A DNA stretch of 64,000 bases from Isoetes taiwanensis (lineage: Eukaryota > Streptophyta > Lycopodiopsida > Isoetales > Isoetaceae). The stretch is taken from contig JAJEKV010000060.1 in NCBI GenBank assembly GCA_021234155.1, positions 6,904,323 to 6,968,322 of the forward strand. Direction: 5' to 3'. Position numbers and translations under genes: made by a program. A model generated the notes under the pieces. It did no database searches, was not told the origin of the DNA, and saw only the letters and a list, made by a program, of their open reading frames with translations. Of this stretch, positions 1-13,735 are shown piece after piece. Positions within the stretch are counted from its first letter, which is position 1; the number at the start of each line of letters is the position of its first letter.

Positions 1-3000
1 AGAGATTTCACGATGATGTGGCATCAGTAAAGTATGAACTGCAATGGCAGAAAACAAGAAATGAATTATTGGGGCCCACCAGTTGACTGCGCCTACATGG
101 CTTGATGTAATATAGGTCTAAAAATTGTAAAATCTCTTGCCTCCTCTTATTATGTAGGTGGTAGGCTGGATTAGTTCCAGCCAGCAAGAACCTTGCCGAT
201 TGCCCTGAGATTTCTCAGACAAGATAGCACATGCATCAAATACATGATTTGAGTATGAAAAATTAAATCTTCTACATCAGTATGTTTCGCGGGAAATATG
301 AAAATCTTTTAGAAGTTCTTATTAGCGGCCTAGGCTACAAAAGTGGTATATCCCTCTAGCCCAATTTACAAAAGCCAAAATAGAAAAAATGATCGTTCCC
401 CATTGCCTTGAACTAACTAAAGACCTACATGGCACACGGACCTCGAGATCTTTGCAATAGCATCTTTGTCCTTGCTTCGTTTTGGCATCTTTCCGCTGGA
501 ATCTTAGCATCTTCATCTAAGCTTCATTTGGCTTTCTTGTGTTAATCTTGTTCTTGATGTTGCTATCAAAATCGAGGGCAATGGTAATGGTACGCAAAAG
601 ATGCATCTTGAGGCTTTGATTACATGGCAAGGAGGGAAGGTCACGTGACAATATCGTAATGGAGATGTGCATTAACCCGCTAATCCTATTAACGTATCAA
701 AAATTTCTAGTTCAGATCCATCTTATTAAATTTAGAATCTAGTTGGTGGCTTGCCAAAAATTTTATAGATCAAGAAAGAAGCTTAACAATAAAGGAGAGA
801 GTAAAGATTCATCGGTTCAAGGATGTTTTTCTTAATAAATGAAAATTGAAACTTCATTTTTCATATGAATCATCAATGAATCTAAACTTAAAAAACACAA
901 TATTTGATGTTATATGGATTGCTATATGGAATTTAAAGATAGTTGCATGCATGTAAATGCTAAAAGCACATCATGCAATTCATGTTTGATAGGAATCTTC
1001 TTTATGGTAGGAATATATGTTGTCCAGATTGCATACGATGTCTCACTTGTGCACAGAAGCACGCCATAGAAAAGATGAAGTTACCGTACTATGTACCTAG
1101 AATGATCTGTGGATCTATGACCTCAACAGCAATCTATAATAATCCTTAAAAGCACTTTCGAGGCTCAAAAGGAGGCTCAAAAGCATTAATCAAATACAGG
1201 GAGAAAAAGAACCGAAATGCTTATTAAACATGAAAAGAAACAAATAAAATGGGATTAACCTTGAAGACCTGCCATCATTAACTTCATCAATAAACTTCAA
1301 CAAAAAGAAACCTTAATATTCAACGTAAGATCCACTCCACATGGTTAGAGATGAAGTAATTCTTTAAATATCTAGCGCATCCAGATGTCTCATCTCGAGA
1401 ATAATATAAAAACTATTCTGCGGTGATATAGTTTTAAACTTTCCCCATATGCCCCTGTCTGACCACTTCATGTGATGTTGGGCACAACTTCGATGGGGTC
1501 AGGATTGTATCTTAGGGAGGTGATGGATGTCAACTCATATGTTTTAGGCACTAGCTTAAAAAAATCATTGTATAATTTATCAACAACCTTATGCACTAAG
1601 GTTTTCCCTCAAAACCCTTTGAAGGCGAGGAGTTTTTTAATCTGACGATAATACATTTGTTGTCCAATAACTCTTTGATTGGTCCCATAGGCCTATTGAT
1701 CTTAAGTAGATGATTAAAACCCATTCAATTCAAATATTAAAAGCTACATCTCAAAAGAAGAACAAGTGAAAGAAAGTAATACTTGAAAGCGAATGAGATG
1801 CAACTCGATTCTCATAAAGATTCAATCCAATGGTATCTCATGCAAAATCATCGATTGCACTATCATTTTGTGTATTTCCAATAAGAAGAAATTAGAGTAA
1901 ATGGATATTGTATTATGGTCTAAAATGGAGAAATTTAAGACATATACATTTATGCTTGGCATTCTATAGGTGGAGGTACAAATTCGAGAATACATTGACG
2001 TGTCATGCTGCATCAAAAAAGTCCATAAAGTATTTTGTATTGGCTTGCTAACGTATTATGTTCCCTAATCAACATGATGTAATAGAAAGTCCTTAGTTAA
2101 ATGGAAGTAGAGGCGTGCAATAGAAAAGGGTCCTTAGTTAAATGGAAGTAGAGGCACTTTAGTTTCTGAAGAGTAGATTGGAGGAAAAAGTATCCTTTTA
2201 CAAAATTATTTAGATCCAAGAAGTGAAGAGTTATCAGGTCTCTTCTAAGTTTTATCTCTTATTCCTATTCTAATGATTTCCATTTGTCTAAAAGTCTAGA
2301 AGTGTTCTATCATCTAAATGTTTTATAAGTGAAGCTTCAAAATATTCATATGACATACAATAGGTTGAAGCTGAAATGGGAAAAATGGTTTAAGAACTTA
2401 GCACAATAACGAAATGTTCTATAAGATACAACCATAAACTCATTTACATATAAATCATCTAATCCTCCTTGTTTTTTTCTTTGCTCATTCAGCCCCTGAT
2501 TTTATTATCTTGAAAGGAAAAATGAACAATAACAAATTGCTATGTGGATAAATGTGCCATGTTATAGCTACAAAGAAATTTATCATGGCTGCCAAGGGCC
2601 GCTGCGAAACTTCTTTTAGTTCTAACCATGTGAAGTTGAATGTACCATAAGTTCTAGGCCTTGTTTAATAAGGGATTTGTGACCGCTCGGGTTACAAATG
2701 GCAATTTTGAACACATTGAGAATGTTGCACATATTGGCATTCATGCTTTTGGTTGTTAAGAATAAAAATAAAAAAAAATGTTGCGGTGCTATATAGCTTG
2801 CATTTGATATCTCAAAAAGATGTAAATCTCAACAACAATATATGGAGCACCCATAAGAAATTTCTTTTGTGACTATATATTATTGTCTTGTATTTAGTAT
2901 TTGATAATTGTAGTTCCAGTTATAGCTTCCCTATGTGGCCATGCTATAGCTTCCTGGCTCAAGTGCACCACCTATGTGGGCATGCTATTTTTCTCTAAAG

Positions 3001-3480
3001 AATTTTGCCTTCACATATCACAAGTTGATTGTACTTAGAGGCTTACATAAATATTTCAAGCATATGACACTCGTTGTGATGAGGACCAGCTTGTGCATGA
3101 AAAAGACTTGCTACAAAGAATGAAGTTTTACCCAAGAAAAAATGACATGTCTTATGTTCATGTGCACATAAGATAGGTCGGATGTTGTTTGGTCGCCATA
3201 TAAATATCACTATATCGACTTGAATCAAAACTGAACATGCACAAAACTCTCAGGAAAAAGAACAAATAGGCATGTTCAGTTTAGAAATATGTGCTCAGGG
3301 GAAGGCACGCCTAATTGTCATCGTCAGTAATATAAATATTTCTTTATCTTGTGAGCTTACAATAAAATACCTTACCTCCTACAAAACTGATTCATTTACA
3401 TGCTTCATCTATAATATTAACGAAGCACAGAACAAAGCTTTCATCGTATAAAGCAAAAATGCTTAAGATCTTGGTCTTCT
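1..3480. other. Gene-free AT-rich DNA
   Basis: I see no convincing gene. Open frames are short, overlap on both strands and match no family I know. One small direct duplication lies near 2089-2155, where a unit beginning 'ccttagttaaatggaagtag' appears twice about 48 bases apart. No transposon ends or RNA genes were recognised. Confidence 0.5.
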
Positions 3481-5930
3481 AAATCTTTATTCTTCCAGTT
3501 CAATAATCTTCCACCACAGATGCATCACCAAGCTTTTGACATACGACAATGCGATCATGTTGCTTGATAATACCCCAACTTTCCGTGGATCCAAAGCTAA
3601 TTTTAAGATTGACTCATTGGTTGTATTGCTCGATTCCACGACAAAAGTAATACATAAGTAAAGAGAACTAAATTCAAGATTGTTCTTAAATTCTACCGGC
3701 ACCAACTTCATGAATGCCTTGGGTCGCCAAGCATTGGAAATAGTCCTCTGACTGACAAGACATTACCTTGCCTACAAACAAAGATTAGAGCATCATTGAA
3801 TTTTCTTTTAACATATATATGGAACACATCACATAGAATCATTCTTTCACCAAAGAATTGGTAGGAGAAAAGCACTAGGGAGGAGAATTCCCTTTTGGCG
3901 GGATGCTCGACATATTCTTGGCATACCTGGAATGCTCCTATGAAGGTCCACCGCATGATGGTTTGTCACGAAGTCCTCGGATCACAAGTACCAAACTCGC
4001 ATAGGCGGCCCGTATTTAAATATCGACCTAAAAGCAACGTTACCTTATTAGAAAGTTACAATAAGAAAAATAGAATCACAAATAAGTTTTGAACATCATA
4101 CATCAAAGGCCTACAACGTAGAACTTGGACAAACTTAAACATAATAAAGGCAAATCGCCCTACTTTGCTTTAATCCAACTTTGAGATTTTTCTTATTGTG
4201 CTAACTCTATTCTTTGAGAAACAAGTATCGGCCGGAAGAACAATCACATCTGACCGCGACCGGATGAAACAACACAACAATTACAAATGACATTGACTTT
4301 TGTTCGCGGCTCTTACACGCAAGCACCCATAAGAATCAAAACAACTTGTTCTTATGAGATTATTATCTGAGTCGAGGCAAATGTCATGTGATTTGATATT
4401 TACAATTGCACACTTTTAAACTTCTTCCTTGTGGCACGAAGACACCAAGAACACTAGATTGATGTGCAGCAAAACCAACATGCATTTAAAGGGTGTCTTG
4501 GATGCATCACCCTTCATACTTCCAATTGAATAAAAACGTATTTAATTCGGGGGTTTTGTCTTCCCAAACCAAATGAATATTTCCATGTACATTGACATGT
4601 TTTTTGCAGACGGATAAGCAAACCGCAGCATGATGGAGGAAAGATCGGGGCCTCATCTTCGAAATGATCACGAGGCTCCATCCCTTGCCATGAGACTCAA
4701 AGAAGGAATTAATTGCAAAGGCGGCAAGATGAGCTCCCAAAATAGTCCAGAATCTGAATCCTGGCAATACAGAAGAGCCATATAAATCAAACTGTGAACA
4801 AAGAATGGATCTAAAGCTATCAATAAAGAAATGCACCAGATGGCTGGAAATCAACAAATGACTGGGAAAGATAGTAGTGATCCCCAAAATCCCTACGCAA
4901 GAATCACCTCGCATGGAACCCATGCCTTAGAACGATACAAATTAAAACCTGCGACCAATTTAAAACTTACAATCCGGAAAGCTCGCCGAGACCTCATTGT
5001 GAATGCCATGCACATACGCTACCACACCAAAAAAAACGAAATAATGAAATATTTCACTATCAAATGATTGCAAAAGATATTAAAGATATTGCTAAATCTA
5101 AACAACATGTCTACTTATAACATGTTGAAAAAAACCTTCAAGAACATGAAAATAGAATGAGCGCATGCAGCCTTATCCATGTAATTTTGGTCACCTTTTC
5201 AGCTAGTGAATAAGCCCGTGGAAGCTCCCTATGCTTATGTACTATCCGGGTTGATAGAACAACAGCAAAAATCTTAAATTCTTGCTTCTTTTGTTGCAAA
5301 AGCTCTTCAATAAAGTCTAAACAACTCGTGCCATCATGGGAATTGCTTCAACCATCTTAGGGATGAGTTCCATGTCATAACCTCCCGAAAGACCATTTCA
5401 ATTAATGTCTTACGCATTACCGAAGATGGTATCGTGAAGAATACCCGGAAGTGTAGAAGCTTAATAAGGATGCCATCGCCCACCTTCGATTTCCTATTCT
5501 GCTTCCACCAAAGCCATGGCATTAAAGAAATTTTAGATTCAAAATCATAGTTTTGAAGCCATAGCCGCTGCCATTTGGCTTTTGCCCCCGCTCTCATCCG
5601 CCCGGATCTCCATGGTACTCGCTTTTTGATCCGATTTTCATGTACCTGCAACTACTAATAGCTACCAACATCCACATGATCGAGAAGAAATTAAAGAAGA
5701 AGGGCGCCATCCATTGAGGCCATAGTTGCAGTCATTAAGCAAAATGAACCATGGTTTCTGGAAAGAAAATATTAGAGCCCCAAAGCACGGATGCCATAGT
5801 GTCTGGCACATGATAGAGTTCTTGGAGAGCGGGAACCTTAATTTGTGAGCCGGATTCCTCCGAGGCGGATAAGCACAAAAAACGTGGCTATTGCAATTTT
5901 TCTCAAGAAATTTTCCCTCCACGATTTTTC
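3480..5930 (-). other. Run of unrecognised minus-strand open fragments
   Basis: Several open stretches follow one another on the minus strand (5922-5662, 5651-5334, 4923-4507, 3956-3708, 3711-3487). The order could reflect a decayed multi-part coding element, but none carries a motif I can name and stops separate them. The fragment at 4923-4507 is 138 residues and Leu/Phe/His-rich, with no signal peptide or catalytic signature that I trust. This may be chance open frame; the evidence for a gene is weak. Confidence 0.2.
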
Positions 5931-8900
5931 CCCACCCGAGGAATCCCGGAATCGAATCTTAATGTGTCTCGATTATATATATGTGTAGATGAATTGTCTC
6001 AAGTGCTTCATATTTATCTTTCCTTTTCTTAGCGCAATAGCCTAAGCTTGAGTGTCACCGTATCTCTTAGGCCAGGCTATCCGCGTGCCTTAAACTTTGA
6101 CATGGACTTACCTTGAACCATTAGAACTTGATCCATAAAATGTGCGATTTCGGAAAAATTAGTTATTCTTAAATTGCCACCTACCTAATGCAACCTGTTC
6201 CTCCTTAACCTTTTGCTTCTCTTCTCGATTCCTCCCTTCTCCGGTTCTTTGTAGGAAGATCTTTTTTGGTTCTTTGAGGCATCTTGCTATCAATACCTTT
6301 TTTAGGAAATTTTGAAGCTTTTATAAGCAAAGGCTCAGTAAATCTTGCAAATCCACCTATCCACCCATAATCAATGCTTGTAAATCATAAATACTTCCAT
6401 CTTGGTTAGTTTTTTGGAGTAGAATTCTCAAAGCATGAAAATCGATGGAAAAGAAGTAAAAGCTCGGATATGGGATCTTTTCTTGTTAGGGCCGATTCAA
6501 GTCTATCCAGTTACTTTTGCTTATTACAGGGGCCCCAAAATGTACTAATGAAGATTGGAGGAGGCGTGGTGATGGGGTCCTCATCTTTAGCTTGTATCCT
6601 ACGTTTGAGGTTGTGCAAGTCAAAATTTTTGACAGCATTTTTTTCTTAAGTATTTTTCCTACAAAATTGCAAGTCCAAAATTTTGGCATAAGCGTCTTTC
6701 TTCTAGTATTTTCTTATTAGCCAACCATTCCAAATCTTGAAAGATTTGTTTCTCCTCAAAAAAGAGATCTAAATAGACAAAAATACAACAAGAAGGTATC
6801 TAAGCAACACCAATGGGAATTTGAATATTGTTGTTTTTAAAAGTACAAAAGGTGGAATAAAGGAATGAAGTGAAACCAATTTTCATAGAAATTAAGTTGC
6901 ATGGGGTTAACATAGAATGCTAATGGACAAGCCTCCAACTTGTTAACAAGCTAGACATGCTAATAAGCTTCAAATCGAATCGACAAGCTCTTTTGAAGAA
7001 AATAATCATCGAGGCTATGATGATGGCTAGTGAAGCCCTCGGTTCGGCTCCAACAACTATGCACTCCATCCTTCTTGCCTCTATTAGACATTACTGGAAA
7101 GAAGTTATTCAGCAACAAGTTGTCTTGTATTTCCTATTCATGGATACAGAAAAAATACATAGCTATTAAAATGCTTTTTTCCTATTAATAGTTTGCAATT
7201 CATTATTAAGAGCATACCTCTATGCGATTATGTATAAGCCCTCACAATCTATATAATGAATTTCTAAGTGTGCTTTCTAAATACTAATAGTGCTTTCTTT
7301 TACCATGATTTCCATCCCACTAAGAATATGCAAACCTTGTGAATATGCATGTGAGTGGCCTTCCAAACAACCCTCGTCTATTATTTCTAGAGTTGGTCCA
7401 ACTGATCTGGAAGGGAGGTCATCATGAACCTGGGAATATAGATAGAATTTTGCAAATACTCAAAATGTCTGACTGTTTTAAGAATCTTCTGTCCAACAAT
7501 CTACGATCAGTGATCTCAATAAAAAACTTATCTATCTATCTATCTTCATGAAGGAAATTTTGCGTGACGATTTACCCCTCTGACATCGTTGGTAGAAAAA
7601 GAGCCCAATTTAGTGAGAGCCACATTTCCCACAGAATAACATCCTGGCCTTGTAATTTGTTAAACAATTTCATTCATTTAGCTTCAAATGGCTGCTAACA
7701 ATTTTCATTTTTCAAATAAATCATTGGAGCTGCGTGAATTTTTTATGTAGTAAAAAATCAACAGGGAAAACGATATTTGCCCCAGATTTATTATTGTATT
7801 CCATAGCTAGAAATGTGCAGGATCGAAATGTATAGTTTTTCATGCATTTTTAAATCATTAATTCCCCCTAAGCGTAATGGTAGATTACCAGCTGTATATC
7901 TTTACATAAATGGTCGTGAGGGCCATACAAAATTTCATCACATTTGCTACAAAGAGTAGGTTAGCGGCTTGATTATTGTCTTAAAGCAGAGAAAATGACA
8001 CCTTTGAACCCATGTTATCAAAACAATAAGAATCGAGGCTTAGATTGTAAAACTGGTGATTATGGTTAGTCGTGGCATTTAGGTAAACTTTAATATGTTT
8101 GAGGGGCATTGAAATAAATACATTATAATACGGTGGTATTTTGTTGATTAATGACACTTGGGAGAATAATCGAAATACAAAGGGCATTTTAATGAAATAC
8201 GTAAATTATAGGGTCACTTAGGTAATTTTATCTTCTCAATAATAACCCATTAGAGAAGTCCTTACCGTTTGATTGGAAACTTAGACACTAGATGATTATG
8301 CAAAGTATGTAAAAAATGTGATCCACGACCATAGAGGTACCATATGTATATGGTCATAACCTATTTTTATCGACAATATTAGGTGTGCCCGGCATTCTTT
8401 GGCATAAGTTAGGTACACGTTGCATTGTTAGGCAAGATCATTCGTGGGACCATATATATTTGTCTTGTGTCAAAAACACTTCAACTGTGTTTGGCTATGG
8501 TAATGCTCACAATCATGTGTTACATTACGTCTTTTAAGAATATTGCAGTCACTAAAATTAAAACATGTATCAGAATAAGCCAAAGGTTATACAAGAAGTC
8601 AAAATCTATATTACAAAAATGACTACATACAATTACGTTTTTCAAGCTTATTGCAGTCACTGAAACAAAAATGTATATCAGAATAAGCAACTTCCATGGG
8701 CAGCAAGATAGAATAACTTATAGCTTATTAGAAGAATCAATCCATTTTCTAACAAATTATGATAAGTTTCTTTCATATCTTGTGTAGATTTATCAAATTG
8801 CCAGTACAATGGATAAACACATGCCTAGAAAGCCAAAATCATCTTCAAAAAACTGGCTTTTGAGGTTCGTAGCCAAACACAGCTACAAGCCTTTTTTGCT

Positions 8901-10440
8901 CAAAATGGAACTGCTTGCATGGTAGATTGCTCCAATCTATTCAACCCTAAAAGACACATTTAAAAAAATGGGTAGATTTTTAATAAAGGTAAATTTAAGA
9001 AGGAAGATGCTCTTTCAGTTTCATTCTATTTTATTCTATTCTATTCTGTAGTTTTGTTTTTTTATCTAGCAAGACGTTGATGTCCGCAGTTTGCTCTCAG
9101 GCCATGAGCTCTGAATTTGAAGAGACATGTACAACTTAACTAATAAATTGAGAGGCCAACTTTGCTACATTTGCATCTCTGCCTAGGTTGTCTGCTAATA
9201 CTTGCTTAATGCCAATGAAAGAAGAATATGTGAGTGCGAGAGAACATGATCCAAACCTTCACATTGAAATGATCTGGTGTTAATATCTGGCCGTCTTATT
9301 TTCGAATGAAAATCACATATCTGTGAAGCATAACCTAGTAAAATTGGCCCACATTCACACCATCTCTATACATCATAGTAAATAAGGAATGTTAGAAGCA
9401 AGCAAATGGAAGATGTTATTTCTGTTTTAAATAAGCCTATGCATTTTGTTCCTTTTCTAGCAAACTATTCATGTCCGCAGTTTAAGGCCATGACCTCTGG
9501 ATTTGAAGAAATATATACAACTTAACTAAGAAAATGAGAGAGCAACTATCCTACATCCCTTTTCCCTGCCTAAACTGTCTATTGAGAATAATATATATGG
9601 AGGACCAGTCATGTATAGACCAATCTAGATGTGCAAGAATGCCCCCCACAATCAAAATGCCACTCAATGCATCACCGATAACCTGGATTGCTATTTGACT
9701 AATTGATAATATTGCCTCACAATAATCGTTCCTTGTATATGAAACAATTGAACTTGGAGGAGAAAATAAAGCTTGCAAGTACACAAAACAAAATAAGACA
9801 TACATTGCTAACCTGTTCAGTGGTCAATAGAACAAGTCCATGTCCACTGGCCTCAAAGTAAATTCCCTTGTCTTTTGATGCAGATATTTCACTCCTGTAG
9901 AACTTATTGTCACATGAAGCCCAAGTTGTTTCTTCAGAAAATAAATTGATGCCTCATTTGCATAGGTAAGAGCGGCAAATAAAACTGGAATTCTGAAGAC
10001 CAAATCTCTGTGATTGCCAAACCTAAAATCTCAAAGCAACCACCCCTCAAGAAGTGCCCTCAAGATCGATCTTAGAAAGTTTCCCAATTGGCTTTGTGAC
10101 AGAGCAGAAACCGACGGACTATATAAAAGAGCTTGGAAACTCTAATCTAGAAAAATAAGTTGCAAAAAGGCATAATCCTGCACTGCATCCAGCTCTGTAT
10201 CCATCGTTTGTTGCTTGCCGCCATAGCCAAAGCAGTAGTTCTTGGAAGCCGAATCTAGCAATCGCCATAGCTTGTTCTGTCCCCGCAGAATCTTAGCAAA
10301 CAAAAAGGGCAAATGTGGAAAGGGCATATTTCGACCGTTGCACTGGGGAGGCGCCTTTTGGCATTTAAAAAAGGACACTTGGCATGCCATGTGGCACAAT
10401 CCCTCGATTACATTTGATGCTTGACATACATACTTACTGG
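5931..10440. other. Gene-free AT-rich DNA with old local duplications
   Basis: No recognisable gene. Two pairs of diverged direct repeats are visible: about 8515-8590 with 8625-8690 (shared core 'ttgcagtcactaaaatt' and 'atcagaataagc'), and about 9060-9167 with 9448-9556 (shared 'catgtccgcagttt' and 'acaacttaacta'). A short (TTCTA)-type run lies at 9026-9050. Confidence 0.45.
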
Positions 10441-10471
10441 ATAATTTTATAATATAAGGAGGATATCATAG

Positions 10472-10571
10472 GAACTTTCAGAAAGGTCCAAGAATATTCC
10501 TCTAGAACCTTCTAGAATATTCTCTAGAGGTCCCAAAAGTTCCAAGAATATTCTTTTAGAAACTTCGAGAA
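10472..10571 (+). promoter_or_regulatory. Heat-shock-element cluster
   Basis: Alternating GAA and TTC triplets with 2-base spacing define heat-shock-factor sites. Seen here: a perfect four-unit array at 10505-10522 (GAAccTTCtaGAAtaTTC), a perfect three-unit array at 10559-10571 (GAAacTTCgaGAA), and two-unit pairs at 10472-10479, 10492-10499 and 10546-10553. Thirteen well-placed triplets in 100 bases just upstream of a TATA box is far beyond a casual match. By family knowledge, HSFs bind such arrays and activate the nearby start site under heat. The downstream transcript is unknown; an LTR promoter of the ONSEN type is one possibility. Confidence 0.65.
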
Positions 10572-10589
10572 ACGCCTCCTAAGCTATAG

Positions 10590-10599
10590 TATATAAAGG
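10590..10599 (+). promoter_or_regulatory. TATA box downstream of the heat-shock elements
   Basis: TATATAAAGG lies 19 bases after the last heat-shock triplet. A start of transcription near 10620-10630 would be expected. No long ORF follows; the next 470 bases are repeats of a T-rich leader-like unit, as in the R/U5 part of an LTR or a long untranslated leader. Confidence 0.6.
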
Positions 10600-10675
10600 A
10601 CTTAGCATGGGGTTCGACATTCCAGTTCGATGATAGTTGTGAGCCTTTCATTGTTCCAATATCCTCGCTCTCTTG

Positions 10676-11092
10676 GCCGTTGTACATACTCATGTTCTAG
10701 ATATATATTCTTGATTCTTTGAGTTTTTGTTGTTTTCCAGTTAAGATCGTAGTTTTATCGTATTTGTTCTGTAGGTTGTTGTGAGCCCTTTCTTGTTCCA
10801 AAAACCTTTTTGTGGGTCTTTCATTGTTCCAATGTCCTGCTGTCTTGCGCCATTTGTGTATGTTGTACATACTCATGGTATGAATATATATTCTTGATTC
10901 TTTTGAGTATTTCTTGTTTTCCAATTGGTGGTTCTCTATTTCCAATGTTTATATCTTTTCCAATGTTTACATTTGTGTATGTTGTACATACTCATGGTAT
11001 GAATATATATTCTTGATTCTTTTGAGTATTTCTTGTTTTCCAATTGGTGGTTCTCTATTTCCAATGTTTATATCTTTTTCCAATGTTTATGG
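10676..11092 (+). repeat. 119-bp tandem repeat with a diverged older copy
   Basis: Two nearly identical 119-bp units run from 10855 to 11092, each beginning 'tgtgtatgttgtacatactc' and containing 'tattcttgattcttttgag' and 'ttctctatttccaatg'. A more diverged version of the same unit lies at 10676-10760. The repeat directly follows the heat-shock-element/TATA promoter, so it would be transcribed from it. Confidence 0.8.
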
Positions 11093-13735
11093 GTTTTGTT
11101 TTTAAGATTGAATATGAATCGTTGATCTCCAGCATATCCAGAGCATCATACTAAATCAACGACTAACATCTTTTTGGCAAAAAAAATCTTTGCCACTTTC
11201 TAAGGTCACTTTCAAACCCATGGTACGACAAAACAAATAAAACCAAGCTCTAGGCTTCACAGGCCAGGCATCCATCCAACTTTATGGCTTCGCGAAACCA
11301 TAGCTATGGCATGTCCCGGCCATAGTATAAACCGGCCCCGCCATCCTACACCCATCGCCGTCCCGCCATGGTACACCCATCGCCCATCCTCAAACACAGG
11401 CACCGCCGTCGGATACACCGAGAAGCGCCTTCCTAACAAACCATTTAGCTAGAACCTAAGAATTTGGGTAAACAGCTTCACGAGAATCTGGACAAGAAGC
11501 CGTAATCAATTTTTAAAGCGATTTTATTATGCGATCACAAAATTGGCATGCCACTTGTTTCGTCGATCCACGCTTTAGTTCCACGATTCCACCATGAATG
11601 CCGAATCATCTTTCTATAGTTTCCTTTGCCTCCTGCTCTGCGAGTCATCTCTCTATAGTTTAAACAAAACAAAGGAAGAAGCATGTGCAAATGACTAAGA
11701 AACATGTGCTCTTGTTATCTAAAAAAATAAGAAAACAAAGGAACGAGGGATCTTCACGCCAACCATGCCCTTCAACACAAGAATATGACGAGCAACGATC
11801 CACTGTCAATCGGATTTGCAAAGCCCTAGGGTTGCACCCATACCTCGCGACGCCCGCGAAAATAGAAAGGAGCGTGTCCTTTCATCCAATAATCGCACAA
11901 ATACTTCTTCTTTTCCAATCATAGCAAAAAAAAAATCATCAAAAAAACACACCAAAATAGCAATGTGACCACTAAACGCAATTAAGCTGCTCAAACATGG
12001 CAAAATATACCCTTTTTCATACAATACGACATCAAAATCATAGTCCCAACCAGAAGACCCTCCCACAATACGAAACTCAAACGTTAGAGGTTTATAGTAT
12101 TTGTTTCATAATCGTGAAGATGAAGATAAAAATAATGCACTATATTTGGCGTTTGCCAGTGTGGTACCAATTTTATTTGTCTAGATCATCACTATCCACA
12201 GGACGATGAGTACAGATTAGTGACCAAGAAGTGGACAAAAAAGAAGAAAATTAGTGGTTTTATCTCTTCAATTTGGAGGATGCAACAGGATAAGCCAACG
12301 CAACTTTCGATATCAATTGCATTTTCTTTTAAAGGGAAAGTTGTGAACAAAGCCTAAATGACTGGAAGGGGTCGGGGTCCAGGCTTGGCCAACATCTTAC
12401 AACAATATTGCATTCTCTTTTGAAGGGAAAGCTCTGAACAAATATAAATGATTGGAAGGGGTCCAGGCTTGATAAACAACTCTATACTTCTTACCACAAC
12501 ATCCATAGACCACAACCCCAGGCAACCCCTAGACTTGATATATGCACCTTAGGAATGTTAAAAGTATCCAAAGGGGTGTGTATAATACCATGGTCGGTTA
12601 TTTTTCATGGAACCCTCTACCCTTTACAAGTATATATTTCTTCTGATTCTCTACTAGGATGTAGTCCTTGATAAAGTAGGTAAGTGCAATAGGCATAGGG
12701 AAAGGTGTAATAATCTCCCATTCCATAGCAACTCCTCTCTTCATTTCTCTCTTTTGCACTTGCATAGTATACTCGTAACAACATGGAAACTGGCTCGATC
12801 GTTCCGCCTCCAGAATGGAAAATGGCATGGCATGGCGATTCTGCTCAGAAGGTAATTCGAAGGTAAATCTGAAGGCAAATCATCTGCGACCCAGTTACCA
12901 TGTTGCTGCGGCCGGGAACTAGGTTGTTGATTCCAGGACCCGCTCCCCGCTCCCACCAGTCGCAGGACTCCCTGGAATCCGCTCCCTAGATTCCATGCCG
13001 CCATACATATGTACAAACACTCGATAAACTTTCCTTTGATTTCTCTAGTCTGGTTAACTTCTTGATGGTGTCAAATCTACCTCATTTGAATAAAACAAGT
13101 TTTCAATTGACTTCTAAACAATTAGAAAGATTCTTGAACAGTACTTTTATAGTTCAGAAATTATCAAACACAAAAAAGCATCAGAAAAACAAGAGCAAAA
13201 TAGCAGGTCCAACTTGCATTGCTACTCATCCTGATGACAAAAATTTAAACAGGTAATTTTTGTAGTGTTATTACTCAAATCAGAATTTGGCCCCCATCGC
13301 CTAATTCCAGGCACAAAAATGCTGCACACATTTATGATGGATTATTTTGTTCAATGTAACATATGCTTTATTCCAGATAAGCTGACATCACTAGCTGTAG
13401 ATTGAAATGTATAACAGTGCAGAATACGTTGCCCTCCAATCTTTAAATTTCCCATAAAGGAACAGGGATAATGAAAGAGAACTAAAGGCTTCTCTTTGAA
13501 ATGATGAAATCACTAAAATTGGCTCCCTCTTAGTTTGATGCAAATGTTCAAAATAGTGCCTGAACCGATGTCTTTGAAAGATTGAAATCTTTATTTCATT
13601 TCAGGAATAAACTACAGAATCCCTGAGCTGATACTGAAAGTTTGTGCCGAAAAATGGCACTAGAATAAAGGCAAGGTAAACCAGTATATACAATATAAAA
13701 CACTATAAGCAGCAAAGATCATGGACATAAATAGA
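11093..13735. other. Gene-free region
   Basis: No gene recognised. A diverged direct duplication of about 75-90 bases occurs at 12316-12391 and 12407-12475 (shared 'gaaggggtc' and 'ccaggcttg'). The minus-strand open frame at 13016-12741 (91 residues, Gly/Trp/Pro-rich start) has no family match that I can see. Confidence 0.45.

Noticed and set aside
9026-9050. (TTCTA)n as another LINE tail
   Set aside because: The LINE 3'-end block that should precede the tail is missing.
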